The notes under the pieces were generated by a model that ran no database searches, had not been told where the DNA came from, and worked only from the letters and a program-made list of their open reading frames with translations. This document shows positions 18,701 to 27,422 of a stretch of DNA of 64,000 nucleotides, piece after piece (the stretch's first letter is position 1; the number at the start of each line of letters is the position of its first letter). The stretch is from positions 1 through 64,000 of the forward strand of contig NZ_SIHJ01000001.1 of the NCBI RefSeq assembly GCF_007859765.1. The letters run 5' to 3'. Made by a program: the position numbers and the translations under genes. The DNA comes from Posidoniimonas corsicana (GTDB taxonomy: Bacteria > Planctomycetota > Planctomycetia > Pirellulales > Lacipirellulaceae).

Positions 18701-19737
18701 TACACGTCCGCCGCGCCGAGCGATCGGTTCGCCAGCAGCAGCGGGTCGATCAGAAGGTCGGAGCTGCCGTTCACGTTGAGCCCGTGGATCGCCAACACGT
18801 TGGCGCCCTCGACCACCGCGTCAAGGTAGCCGCTCACGTCGAATGTCTGGTAGTTAACCACCTGAGAGTCGCTCCGCTGGCCGGTTGCTGTGGAGTTCCA
18901 GCTAGCAGCGGCGGGGCTGTTCGTGCGGGCGATCTCCTGGCCGTTGAGGTAGGCGACGAAGCCATCGTCGTAGCGGAGCCTCAACTCCAGGTCGGCCAGC
19001 TCGCCAGTGGCCGCGACGTTGAACTCAAAGCGGGCGTAGGCCGTGTTCCGGCCGACGGGCATCAGCAAGTCAACGTCCGTGCCAATGTACGGACTGTAGT
19101 TGAGAGAGTCGGAGGGCGAGCGTTCATACCCCACGCCGGCCACGCCAGCCGTCCAAGCGGCGTCGTCGTACGCGGGCAGTGTCCACTCCAGGCCGACAAC
19201 GTCGGTCGCGGCGGTCGGCACTATCACCCGCACGGGGTGGCCTTCATCCACCAGCGGCTCTTCGAGCGTCGCCACCGCTCCCCGCCCATACGAAACGTCA
19301 TCCGTTTGCTCTGGGAAGGGAGAGAACGCGTCAACAACCGCGCCAAACGGGTCGACGAGCGCCAGATACTCCCCGTCGCGGTCGAGCGCGAAGTTGGCGT
19401 GCAGCTCCTGCCCCGCAACCGCACGGTCCTTGCCTGACGCAAACACCAGCAGCCGCGCGTCCGCCTGCAGGGTGATCGAGGGGAGCGTCCACTTGGCGGG
19501 CGTTGCCTCGTCGTCTGTGAGCCGCCAATTGGCGAGGTCCACGGCGTCGGGCGTGTCGTTGTGAAGCTCGATCCAGTCGGAGCGATCGCCGTCCTCGTCC
19601 TGCAACCCCGAAGTATTCGCGGCCAGGAACTCGCTGATCACCAAACCGGCTAGGGCGAGCCTCGGCTCAAGCTGCTCGCAGCGGAGTCGCCTGACGCGAC
19701 GACCGCTGCTCTGATAGTCAAGTTCGTTCACTCGCAA
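15748..19737 (-). CDS. Giant secreted CotH-family protein with lamin-tail, chitobiase-C and dockerin domains
   Basis: About 1329 aa. The N-terminus carries the planctomycete export signature RRLRCEQLEPRLALAG. Then: lamin-tail domain (about 32-140, ISEFLAANTSGL...DWIELHN), a carbohydrate-binding-like module with YDDGFVAYLNGQEIA (about 190-330), a chitobiase-C-like segment (IRYTLDGSEPTATSG, about 390), a CotH kinase-like domain (about 480-880, with HLYINGLYWGMYEMHERPDE and WRFHSWDAEHVL), another TLDGSDP segment, a second lamin-tail domain (IVELNYHPAEAEDHEFIELL) and a type I dockerin (GDYNSDSVVDALD, DGNGDGTVNAADY). The tail contains SSDDSLLLLLALDRA, which matches the other CotH giant at 33922. 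CotH proteins phosphorylate secreted spore-coat proteins in Bacillus; the role in planctomycetes is unknown. Start is TTG 19737 or GTG 19731. Confidence 0.9.
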   Translation of the reverse strand: MRVNELDYQSSGRRVRRLRCEQLEPRLALAGLVISEFLAANTSGLQDEDGDRSDWIELHNDTPDAVDLANWRLTDDEATPAKWTLPSITLQADARLLVFASGKDRAVAGQELHANFALDRDGEYLALVDPFGAVVDAFSPFPEQTDDVSYGRGAVATLEEPLVDEGHPVRVIVPTAATDVVGLEWTLPAYDDAAWTAGVAGVGYERSPSDSLNYSPYIGTDVDLLMPVGRNTAYARFEFNVAATGELADLELRLRYDDGFVAYLNGQEIARTNSPAAASWNSTATGQRSDSQVVNYQTFDVSGYLDAVVEGANVLAIHGLNVNGSSDLLIDPLLLANRSLGAADVYMMTPTPGGANASGTLGFVEDTTFSVDRGFYDEPFDVLITTDSQGAQIRYTLDGSEPTATSGLIYNPAAPPRIASTTVLRAAAFKAGFTPTNVDTQTYLFLDNVLQQDGAGLPPHADWGYQGPDWEMDPEVVNHPEYTGTLRDDLQAVPTVSLVMPWDAWFGGGGEGIYISGTNVERPGSVEFFNAPGADEFQINAALETQGGTSADRWKLDKLSVRATFKAPFGPTDLDADLFTEGLVDGNAADEFDTLIFDAHSNYIWAYGGGANPTDQRGRAKYVQDAFVADLQNQLGGAAPHGRFVHLYINGLYWGMYEMHERPDESFAEAYLGGDKDDYDVIKHTATTVVAGDATAAANYASMLGLVRQNMTVPANYQAAAAVVDVPDLIRYMLVNYYAGNTDWAHHNWYASFNRESPDGRWRFHSWDAEHVLKGLGDNVTLAGNYVGSPEEVHSRLIANPEYRLLFSDMVQEHLTNGGALTPAAAAATYQARVDEIDRAIVGESARWGDSHTTGQEAPGDGGAYTREHWLATQLDLADNYFPNRTGVVLSQFESRGWLVNTQAPIMNQYGGAAPVGFELSLANPNSGGQLYYTLDGSDPRQPGGAVSRGAIAYGGPIELTASTRLRARVLSGGEWSAEVDESFTVGEPLPLRIVELNYHPAEAEDHEFIELLNTGSEPISLDGAAIGGFSETPYAFPVGLSLTAGERIVVARNPAEFTSRYGASVNLAATGYANANLSNSGELVTLTDQFGQVLQAFTYSDDDPWPAAADGGGYTLVYSGPLDADAADPVATEGDPYDDPANWRASYALGGTPGAAESSLPGDYNSDSVVDALDHSLWRATYGSTSDLRADGNGDGTVNAADYTIWRDNLTPAPVPTPTNEGDEAQVAEAGEVGHTEPVAAHALLPAGRPQRSAPARPIATNGGGVQSSDDSLLLLLALDRANALHRGTPVESVSSSLAVDHGEPQSSDLMDPFAGPLSPVVGRPLKR

Positions 19738-19894
19738 CGGGACGCCTACACTCTACGAAGAAGATGAGAAAGCCAGGCGTCACAGAGGACGCCGGACCAA
19801 CCGGACAAGCACTGCACCGGCAACTGCCAGCGATCCACCTAAGATACCCTCCCCGTTCCGCAGAGTCGATTTCTCTGTCTAGGAACGCGACAAC

Positions 19895-20194
19895 TCATCC
19901 GCCTGTCTGCGGCCGCTCTGCACTGGCGGCCTCGGACTTGACCGGCGAGCTGCAGCCATCATCTAGAGGTGTTGTCTGGTCCCACGCAAACCATTGGCCT
20001 TCGCTTGCAGAACCAACCCTCACGCCTGGCTTACCTTCAAGGTGGTCGCCATCGCCCCTCTCCAGAAGCGCCGCCTGCGGCCGCTTGTCGAACGAGCGTT
20101 CCATCGCCAGCTTGCCGATCGGCCGCCGCGCTTCGAGCAACGCATCTGGCCATGGCGGATCGGAACCGCGCGCCAGCAGCTCGCCGGCGCACAC
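19895..20194 (-). CDS. Uncharacterised small protein downstream of the zinc-ribbon gene
   Basis: From GTG 20194 the protein reads MCAGELLARGSDPPWPDALL and ends near SAERPQTGG (99 aa). The coding signal clearly continues upstream of this GTG, without a stop, to just after the TGA of the preceding gene (VREKPKLLKLIARG, up to 20251), but no ATG, GTG or TTG is present there. So either the true start is GTG 20194, a rare start is used, or the two frames were once one gene. The family is not recognised; hydrophilic, with no signal peptide or membrane segment. Confidence 0.45.
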   Translation of the reverse strand: MCAGELLARGSDPPWPDALLEARRPIGKLAMERSFDKRPQAALLERGDGDHLEGKPGVRVGSASEGQWFAWDQTTPLDDGCSSPVKSEAASAERPQTGG

Positions 20195-20251
20195 ACCCCG
20201 CGCGATGAGCTTGAGCAGCTTGGGCTTCTCACGGACCTTGTGCGCGGCCGC

Positions 20252-20479
20252 TCAGCTTGCCGTGAAGAACCTCGAATCGGACCCGCCAGGTCCGATCGCC
20301 AGCCGGATCGGTTTCAGGCACCGCGGACAGCGGCCCTCGTAGGCGTCGCCGGCGCGGTTCGGGTAGACCCTGGCGTAGACACCGCAGCAGTCAAACTGGA
20401 TCCCCAGGAACCTGCCTTTGGCGGACTGCTCAGGCGGTTTGGGGGCCTCGCTGGAGAGATCGATCTGATTGCCGTTCAT
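20252..20479 (-). CDS. Small cysteine-motif protein conserved in planctomycetes
   Basis: A 75-aa protein with FLGIQFDCCGVYARVYPNRA followed by GRCPRCLKPIRLAIGPGG and a C-terminal SDSRFFTAS. The CC and CxxC pairs could bind one zinc ion as a mini zinc ribbon. I recall similar short proteins with the same FDCCGVY...CPRC order in planctomycete genomes, where they also end in RFF plus a few residues, so the stop codon at 20252-20254 looks natural. The function is unknown. The next frame downstream is in the same register, separated by this TGA only. Confidence 0.7.
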   Translation of the reverse strand: MNGNQIDLSSEAPKPPEQSAKGRFLGIQFDCCGVYARVYPNRAGDAYEGRCPRCLKPIRLAIGPGGSDSRFFTAS

Positions 20480-20602
20480 CGCGCCGTTCCCCGGGGCCGA
20501 ATCCGCATCTGACGGTCGCTTTTTCCCGGATTCGCCGCCGCCCGGGAAGCCCAGTCTAAGAGCTATGTTTGTTCGTATGCCCCCCGCGGCAAGGTGTGAA
20601 CC
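20480..20602. other. Intergenic region upstream of the leu promoter
   Basis: Spacer between the divergent small cysteine-motif gene and the leuA regulatory region; apart from a GC-rich inverted stretch (TCCCGG...CCGGGA type, near 20524-20550) nothing was seen. Confidence 0.4.
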
Positions 20603-20631
20603 TTGACCGGCCGTGGTGGGTCCGATACAAC
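20603..20631 (+). promoter_or_regulatory. Promoter of the leuA leader transcript
   Basis: TTGACC (20603-20608), a 17-base spacer and TACAAC (20626-20631) form a good sigma-70-type promoter. Transcription would begin near 20638, about 13 bases before the leader-peptide ATG, which fits an attenuator arrangement. Confidence 0.6.
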
Positions 20632-20650
20632 AACCGCTACGAGCAACACT

Positions 20651-20710
20651 ATGTCCAGCCAGACCCTACAAACCCTGCTCCTACTAGAGCTAGCCCCCTC
20701 GGGGTCCTAG
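20651..20710 (+). CDS. Leucine leader peptide (attenuator), 19 aa
   Basis: ATG 20651 to TAG 20708-20710 reads MSSQTLQTLLLLELAPSGS. Six of 19 residues are Leu, four of them in a row, and four of the six use CTA, a codon that is rare in this GC-rich window. This is the signature of a leader peptide whose translation senses charged leucyl-tRNA. It sits 13 bases after the predicted transcription start and 36 bases before the intrinsic terminator at 20749, with leuA beyond. A stalled ribosome at the Leu run would free the segment after it (CCTAGGGTT, 20706-20714) to pair with AACCCTGAGG (20750-20759) and prevent the terminator from forming. The ribosome binding site is poor. Confidence 0.75.
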   Translation: MSSQTLQTLLLLELAPSGS

Positions 20711-20748
20711 GGTTCGTACGCGTCGGCGCAGGCCAGAAACGAATATCG

Positions 20749-20781
20749 AAACCCTGAGGCCCCTGGCCTCGGGGTTTTTTT
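20749..20781 (+). terminator. Intrinsic terminator of the leu attenuator
   Basis: AAACCCTGAGGCC, loop CCT, then GGCCTCGGGGTT: about 12 pairs including one G-U, followed by seven T (20775-20781). It lies in the leuA leader, between the leader peptide and the leuA start, so it would stop transcription before leuA when leucine is plentiful. Its left arm can alternatively pair with 20706-20714. Confidence 0.75.
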
Positions 20782-20844
20782 GTTGGCGCCCTAGTTTACC
20801 AAGCCGGGGCCGGACCTCCCTTCCTATCTACCGCAGCCCGAACG

Positions 20845-22389
20845 ATGCGAAACATCACGATCTTCGACACCACCCTCCGCGATGGCGAGCAGTCCCCAGG
20901 TGCCAGTATGAACCTGGCCGAGAAGCTCGAGGTCGCCCAGGCGCTGGTCGACCTGAAGGTGGATGTCATCGAGGCCGGCTTCCCAATCGCCTCGCCGGGC
21001 GATTTCGAGGCCGTTCAAGCCGTCGCCAAGATGGTCCGCGGAGCTCAGGTCTGCGGCTTGGCCCGCTGCAACCCGAAGGACATTGATCGGGCGTGGGAGG
21101 CGCTGCAGGGCGCCGAGAACCCGCGGATCCACGTGTTCCTCGCTACCAGCGCCATCCACCGCGAGTTCAAGCTGAAGATGGGCAAGGAGGAGATCATCTC
21201 CCGCGCGGTAGAAGGAGTAACGCGGGCCAAGGGCTACTGCTCCAACATCGAGTTCTCGCCCGAGGACGCCGCCCGCACGGAAATCGACTTCCTGTGCGAG
21301 GTGGTCGAGGCGGCGATCACGGCCGGCGCCACCACGGTCAACATCCCGGACACGGTCGGCTACGCGATGCCGGCCCAGTTCGGACAGGTGATCCGCACGC
21401 TCCGCGAACGTGTGCCCAACATCGACGACGCGGTCATCAGCGTGCACTGCCACAACGACCTCGGCATGGCCGTGGCAAACAGCCTGGCGGCCGTTGAGAA
21501 CGGCGCCGGCCAGGTTGAGTGCACCATCAACGGCATCGGCGAGCGGGCGGGCAACTGCTCGCTGGAAGAAATCGTCATGGCCCTCCGCACCCGCAGCGAC
21601 TACTTCGACGCCAATACCCGCATCCACACGCCCCGTTTGGTGCCGATCAGCCGCCTGGTCTCGGGCATCACCGGCATGGAGGTGCAGCGCAACAAGGCGA
21701 TCGTGGGGCGCAACGCGTTCGCCCACGAGTCCGGCATCCACCAAGACGGCATGCTGAAAGAGCCAACCACCTACGAGATTATGCGTCCCGAGGAGGTCGG
21801 CTTCACCAAGACCGATCTCGTGCTCGGCAAGCACAGCGGCCGCGCCGCGCTGGCCGACCGGGCGAAGGAGTTGGGCTTCCACCTGGAGGGCGATCAGCTG
21901 AACGATGTGTTCGACGCGTTCAAGAAGCTGGCCGACAAAAAGAAAGAGGTCTACGACGCCGACATCGTCGCGTTGATCGAGAAACGCACGACTTCAGGCG
22001 ATGAGCTGTGGGCGCTCTCCTCGTACGAGGTAAAGATGACCAAGGACCAGGTCCCCTCGGCGACCGTCACGCTGACCCGTGGCGAAGAGACCTTCTCCGA
22101 CACGTTCTTCGGCGGCGACGGGCCGCTCGACGCGCTGTTCCGGGTGGTCGAGAAGATCACCGACCAGTCCGTCACGGTGCGCGACTACGCGGTCCACAGC
22201 GTCAGCCAAGGCAAAGATGCGCAGGGCGAGTCGACCATCGAGGTTGAGCACAACGGCAAGATCTACCGCGGCCGGGGCGTCTCGACGGACACGGTCGAGG
22301 CGAGCACACTGGCGTTCGTCAACGCGATGAACCGTGTCGCGGCCGGCGGCGGGCAGGACCTGTCCGAGTACCGGCCCGGCGCCGTTTGA
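20845..22389 (+). CDS. leuA: 2-isopropylmalate synthase
   Basis: A 514-aa enzyme for the first committed step of leucine synthesis: acetyl-CoA + 2-oxoisovalerate to 2-isopropylmalate. The HMGL-like TIM barrel covers about 1-270, with the DTTLRDGEQSPG start, metal-binding HCHNDLGMA and the GIGERAGNCSLEEI motif; the C-terminal LeuA allosteric domain (about 370-500) carries leucine feedback sites. The length is normal. Expression is probably controlled by the leader peptide and terminator just upstream. The 3' end converges on the dehydrogenase gene with 24 bases between; no other leu genes are in the window. Confidence 0.96.
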   Translation: MRNITIFDTTLRDGEQSPGASMNLAEKLEVAQALVDLKVDVIEAGFPIASPGDFEAVQAVAKMVRGAQVCGLARCNPKDIDRAWEALQGAENPRIHVFLATSAIHREFKLKMGKEEIISRAVEGVTRAKGYCSNIEFSPEDAARTEIDFLCEVVEAAITAGATTVNIPDTVGYAMPAQFGQVIRTLRERVPNIDDAVISVHCHNDLGMAVANSLAAVENGAGQVECTINGIGERAGNCSLEEIVMALRTRSDYFDANTRIHTPRLVPISRLVSGITGMEVQRNKAIVGRNAFAHESGIHQDGMLKEPTTYEIMRPEEVGFTKTDLVLGKHSGRAALADRAKELGFHLEGDQLNDVFDAFKKLADKKKEVYDADIVALIEKRTTSGDELWALSSYEVKMTKDQVPSATVTLTRGEETFSDTFFGGDGPLDALFRVVEKITDQSVTVRDYAVHSVSQGKDAQGESTIEVEHNGKIYRGRGVSTDTVEASTLAFVNAMNRVAAGGGQDLSEYRPGAV

Positions 22390-22413
22390 CCCAATTCCGT
22401 TTGGCCCGCGCGG

Positions 22414-23445
22414 TCAGGGCGTGAGCACCACCTTCATCAGGCCCGGCTCGCGGCGGTACAACCGGTCGAACCACTCCGGTCCCCGCTCCAGCGGGCTGAC
22501 GGCGCTGATAAGCGGCGCGACGTCGATCGCGCCGCTGGCCATCAGCTCGATCGACTTGGGGTACTCGCCGGCCGACGCGCACGAACCCTGCACGCGGATT
22601 TCGCGGGTCACGACCGACTGCAGCGGCAGCTCAATGTCGGGCGACAGGTTCCCCACCAGCACAACGGTGGCGCCCTTGCGGACGCAGTCGACCGCCGAGC
22701 GCACGGTCTCGGTCATGCCGACCGCTTCCAGGGCGAGGTCTGCCCCGGCGCCGCCGGTTAGTTCTCGGACTGCCGCGGCGGCGTCGGCGGTCTTGGCGTT
22801 GAACGCGTGCGTGGCGCCGAACCGCTTGGCGAGCTTCAGCCGGTCGTCGTCCACGTCGATCGCGACGACCTGGTCGCACCCCTCCGCCCGCAACGCCTGC
22901 ACAATCAGCAAGCCGATCATCCCGGCCCCAACCACCACGGCGGTCTGGCCCGGTTGCGGCGGCGCCAACTCGACCGCGTGCACCGCGACGCTGACCGCCT
23001 CGATGAGCGCCGCGTGCTCAAACGGAAACGACTCGGGCAGCTTGTAGAGGATGCGAGCCGGGGCCGACACATACTCCGCGAACGCGCCGTGCCGGCGGTA
23101 CTCGCCGCACGATACGCCCAGCACCTGGCGGTTGTCACACAGGTTGACCCGGCCGGACCGGCAGTAGTCGCACTCGCCGCAGTAGACCGTGGAATCAAAG
23201 GTGACCCGGTCTCCCGGGCTCACGCCGTCGACCGCAGAGCCCACCCGCTCAACTACGCCGGCCGCCTCGTGCCCCATCACCAGCGGGGGGATCCGCCGCC
23301 CGGTGCTGCCGTCGTAGCCGTGCACGTCCGAGCCGCAGATGCCGCACGCGGCGACGCGTATCAATACCGCGTCCTGCGCCAACTCCGGCTCCGGGACATC
23401 GGTCAGCTCGAGTGTTTTCTCGGCGGAGAGCAGCAGTGCCTTCAT
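22414..23445 (-). CDS. Zinc-dependent medium-chain dehydrogenase (sorbitol/idonate type)
   Basis: A 343-aa MDR alcohol dehydrogenase. The catalytic zinc site is set by CGICGSDVHGYDG and the GHEAAGVVERVG block; the structural zinc site has four Cys in YCGECDYCRSGRVNLC; the NAD-binding Rossmann fold has VVVGAGMIGLLIVQALRAEG with an acidic residue after strand two (AIDVDDDR), indicating NAD+ rather than NADP+. Its closest relatives by motif are sorbitol, threonine, galactitol-1-phosphate and L-idonate dehydrogenases. The gene lies 93 bases after the GntP permease gene on the same strand, an arrangement that resembles idonate/gluconate uptake operons, so a sugar-acid or polyol substrate is likely but unproven. 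Confidence 0.88.
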   Translation of the reverse strand: MKALLLSAEKTLELTDVPEPELAQDAVLIRVAACGICGSDVHGYDGSTGRRIPPLVMGHEAAGVVERVGSAVDGVSPGDRVTFDSTVYCGECDYCRSGRVNLCDNRQVLGVSCGEYRRHGAFAEYVSAPARILYKLPESFPFEHAALIEAVSVAVHAVELAPPQPGQTAVVVGAGMIGLLIVQALRAEGCDQVVAIDVDDDRLKLAKRFGATHAFNAKTADAAAAVRELTGGAGADLALEAVGMTETVRSAVDCVRKGATVVLVGNLSPDIELPLQSVVTREIRVQGSCASAGEYPKSIELMASGAIDVAPLISAVSPLERGPEWFDRLYRREPGLMKVVLTP

Positions 23446-23538
23446 CGGGCGGGGCCTTGGGGGCTAAAAATTATCCAGCGCGGGCGGGCCTTCCAGTTGA
23501 CACCACGCGGCGCCCGCCTGCAAACCGCTTGGCAGCGT

Positions 23539-24990
23539 CTAGCCACTCAGGGGCAGCATCACCGCCAGCACGCAGGCGGCGATCATCGCCACCAAGCCGG
23601 TCAGGGCGGTCTGCACGGTCCAGGTCCTCAGGCCCTCCGACTCGGTCAGCCCGCCCATGCGGCAGAAGATCCAGAAGCCGCTGTCGTTCATCCAGACGCC
23701 GAGCGACGACCCGCAGCCGATCGCAATCGCTAGGTAGACCGGGTTGTAGCCGATCGCTTCGCCTTCGATCATTGCACCGATCATCGCGCTGGCCGTGATC
23801 ATGGCGACCGTCGACGAGCCCTGGCTCACCTTCAGCAGGCTGGTGACCCCGAAGGCCAGCCACAGCAGGGTAACCCCCGCGGCCGCCTGCCCGGCGAACG
23901 CGCTCTCGATGGCCGGGCCGATCTCGGCCGCCTTGAGCATGGCGCCGAAGGCGCCACCAGCGGCCGTGACGAGAATAATCACCCCGCCGCCCAGCAGCGA
24001 CTCCTCGACCAAGCGACCGAACTCCGTCCGGCCCGGACGGCGGACCCACGCGAACACCGCCATCGAGATGGCGGCGGCCAGCAGCAGAGCCAGATTGGGG
24101 TCGCCGATCACGCGGGTCACCTCGGCCAGCCACGCCGCACCGCCGATCATCGTCAGCCGCCGGTCCGCTTCGGGGTCGGCCTCGATACTCGACAGCAGCG
24201 CCACGCCCTGCTCCAACGTGCCCGGGGTAAGCCCGTCGAGCAGTCGAGCGGCAATGGTGCCGGATGCGACTAGCACCACCGGCACGACAATCGGCGCGAT
24301 GGCGGCCAGCAGTCCGGGCTCTCGCGGGCTCGCCTCGGCCCCTGCGTCTTGCGTCGTTTCCTCTAGCACCGGCGGGGACTCCAGTTTCACCACCCGGTCC
24401 ATCAGGCGGGCCGTGAACAGCCCAACTACCACGGCTGGCGCACTAACAACGATGCCCATCAGCATCAGCAGACCAACGTCCACCCCCAGTTGATCGGCCA
24501 CAATCAGCGGACCCGGGGTGGGGGGCACCAGCGTGTGGGCCATGACGGCGCCGGTGCCGATCGACACGAGGTAGAACAGGTAGTTGCGTCGCGTGCTCTG
24601 GTACAGAGAACGCGCGAGCGGAACCAGCAAGAAGAACACCGTGTCGAAGAACACCGGCACGGCGAGAACGAACCCGCTGGAAGCCAACGCGGCGCCGGCC
24701 CGCTTCTCACCCACGATTCCCAGCACCACACGTACGATCTTCTCGGCCGCGCCCGACGCCAAGAGGCAACTGCCGATCACGGCCGCCATCGCGATTGGTA
24801 TCCCAACCTTCCCCGCCGCGGCGCCAAACGCCTCGGCCACGCGCGAGACCTTCTCAACCGGTTCACCGGGCGCGAGGAAGCTGACCACCACCGCCGCGGT
24901 GATCAGCGCGAGGAACGCGTTGAGCCGGAGCACGAGGATGCCGCCCAACACCACGGCCACGCCGATCGCGAGCACGACAATTGGATACAT
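23539..24990 (-). CDS. GntP-family gluconate/sugar-acid permease
   Basis: A 483-aa inner-membrane protein with about 12 membrane segments, starting [20 protein letters not shown]. It shows GntP-family blocks: [55 protein letters not shown] and [20 protein letters not shown]. These proteins import gluconate, idonate and similar acids with H+. The ATG at 24990 follows GGAG; sequence upstream in this frame is not membrane-like and is not part of the gene. It is probably co-transcribed with the downstream dehydrogenase and lies divergent to xylA across a 214-base gap that may carry shared control sites. Confidence 0.9.
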   Translation of the reverse strand: MYPIVVLAIGVAVVLGGILVLRLNAFLALITAAVVVSFLAPGEPVEKVSRVAEAFGAAAGKVGIPIAMAAVIGSCLLASGAAEKIVRVVLGIVGEKRAGAALASSGFVLAVPVFFDTVFFLLVPLARSLYQSTRRNYLFYLVSIGTGAVMAHTLVPPTPGPLIVADQLGVDVGLLMLMGIVVSAPAVVVGLFTARLMDRVVKLESPPVLEETTQDAGAEASPREPGLLAAIAPIVVPVVLVASGTIAARLLDGLTPGTLEQGVALLSSIEADPEADRRLTMIGGAAWLAEVTRVIGDPNLALLLAAAISMAVFAWVRRPGRTEFGRLVEESLLGGGVIILVTAAGGAFGAMLKAAEIGPAIESAFAGQAAAGVTLLWLAFGVTSLLKVSQGSSTVAMITASAMIGAMIEGEAIGYNPVYLAIAIGCGSSLGVWMNDSGFWIFCRMGGLTESEGLRTWTVQTALTGLVAMIAACVLAVMLPLSG

Positions 24991-25204
24991 AAATCTCCAG
25001 CAGAGAATCAACGAGAAGACGACGCCGAGCGGCGAGTGGAAGCGGCGATTGTACCAGCAACCGGCGCCCGCTGCAGGGAAGAGCATGACGCGTCTGGAGT
25101 GCTTTTTTGCGCGATTGCCCCGCTTTCTCGGGGGCGCGGCACCCGTTACAGTGGAGCGACTTGTCCCGTCGCATCGCACTCGTCCCTATACCAACACGAT
25201 CTCC

Positions 25205-26515
<1,311 letters not shown>

Positions 26516-26534
26516 ACCCCGAACTGTCTTGCTC

Positions 26535-26564
26535 GGCGGCAGTTTCGCGTGGGAAGCTGCCGCC
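26535..26564 (+). terminator. Hairpin downstream of xylA
   Basis: GGCGGCAGTTTC pairs with GAAGCTGCCGCC (12 pairs with one G-U, loop GCGTGG), 20 bases past the xylA stop. There is no T-run, so it is a weak terminator candidate or a transcript-end stabiliser. Confidence 0.4.
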
Positions 26565-26694
26565 CCGCGCCGAGTCCGCCCGATAGCCCCTGAACCTGCC
26601 GGTCGGGGTCGGGCCGGGGCTGGTTTGCTTGCCACCAGCCGCAGTCCTGGTAGATTGAACGCTAAGGCGTCGAAATCCTACCGGGGAATCCGCT

Positions 26695-27327
26695 ATGTCG
26701 GTAAGGCTGCTGGTGGTTGACGATCATCCCGTCGTACGCGCCGGGGTTAGGAGCCTGCTGGACGGTTCCGGCGTTGAGGTCGCTGGCGAGGCCGAGTCCG
26801 CCGAGCAGGCCCTGGCGGCCATCCCGGACGCCGCCCCCAACGTTGTCCTGACCGCGGTGCGGCTGGGCGGCGTCGACGGCATCGAGCTGATCTCTCGCCT
26901 GCGGGCGAACGGCCACGCGGCGCCCGTGCTCTGCTTCAGCGGCCACGACAACCCGACCTACGTCGCCCGTGCTATGTCTGCCGGCGCTGTCGGGTACCTG
27001 CTCAAGTCGGCGTCCCGCGAGGAACTCCTCCAGTCGATACAGACGGCAGCTTCTGGGGATGAATGCTGGACCGCCCAGGAGCGCAAACGCCACAAAGGCC
27101 CCATCCCCACCGAGCTGCTCAGGCAAAACCTTGAGGTTACGCTCACCAAGCGCGAGTCGGAGGTGCTCAAGCAGCTCGCCTTCGGGCTGACGAACAAGGA
27201 AATCGCCAACACGCTCGGGCTCCGCTACGACACCGTTAAGGAGCATGTGCAGCACGTGCTCCGCAAGCTGGCCGTGAACGACCGGACCCAGGCGGCGGTG
27301 TGGGCGGTCCGCAAGGGGCTGGTCTGA
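26695..27327 (+). CDS. NarL/FixJ-type response regulator lacking the phospho-acceptor Asp
   Basis: A 210-aa protein: receiver domain (about 3-118) and LuxR-type helix-turn-helix (about 148-208, LTKRESEVLKQLAFGLTNKE then YDTVKEHVQHVLRKL). The acidic pair (VVDDHP, Asp9-Asp10) and the conserved Lys (GYLLKSAS) are present, but where NarL has ILLDLNMPG this protein has VVLTAVRLGG: the phosphorylated Asp is Ala54 (GCG at 26854-26856) and the following Pro is Gly. It therefore cannot be phosphorylated in the usual way and may be constitutively active, respond to a ligand or protein partner, or be controlled by its amount. No sensor kinase is adjacent. The gene lies 95 bases upstream of the AAA+ gene. 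Confidence 0.88.
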   Translation: MSVRLLVVDDHPVVRAGVRSLLDGSGVEVAGEAESAEQALAAIPDAAPNVVLTAVRLGGVDGIELISRLRANGHAAPVLCFSGHDNPTYVARAMSAGAVGYLLKSASREELLQSIQTAASGDECWTAQERKRHKGPIPTELLRQNLEVTLTKRESEVLKQLAFGLTNKEIANTLGLRYDTVKEHVQHVLRKLAVNDRTQAAVWAVRKGLV

Positions 27328-27422
27328 GGCACGACGCTCCCTGCGGCACACCTCCGCAGCGGGGGCCGCGGACGTTAGAATCGAGGCCCTCCGATCGAGC
27401 CCGGCCCGCCTAGCCCCCGCCC

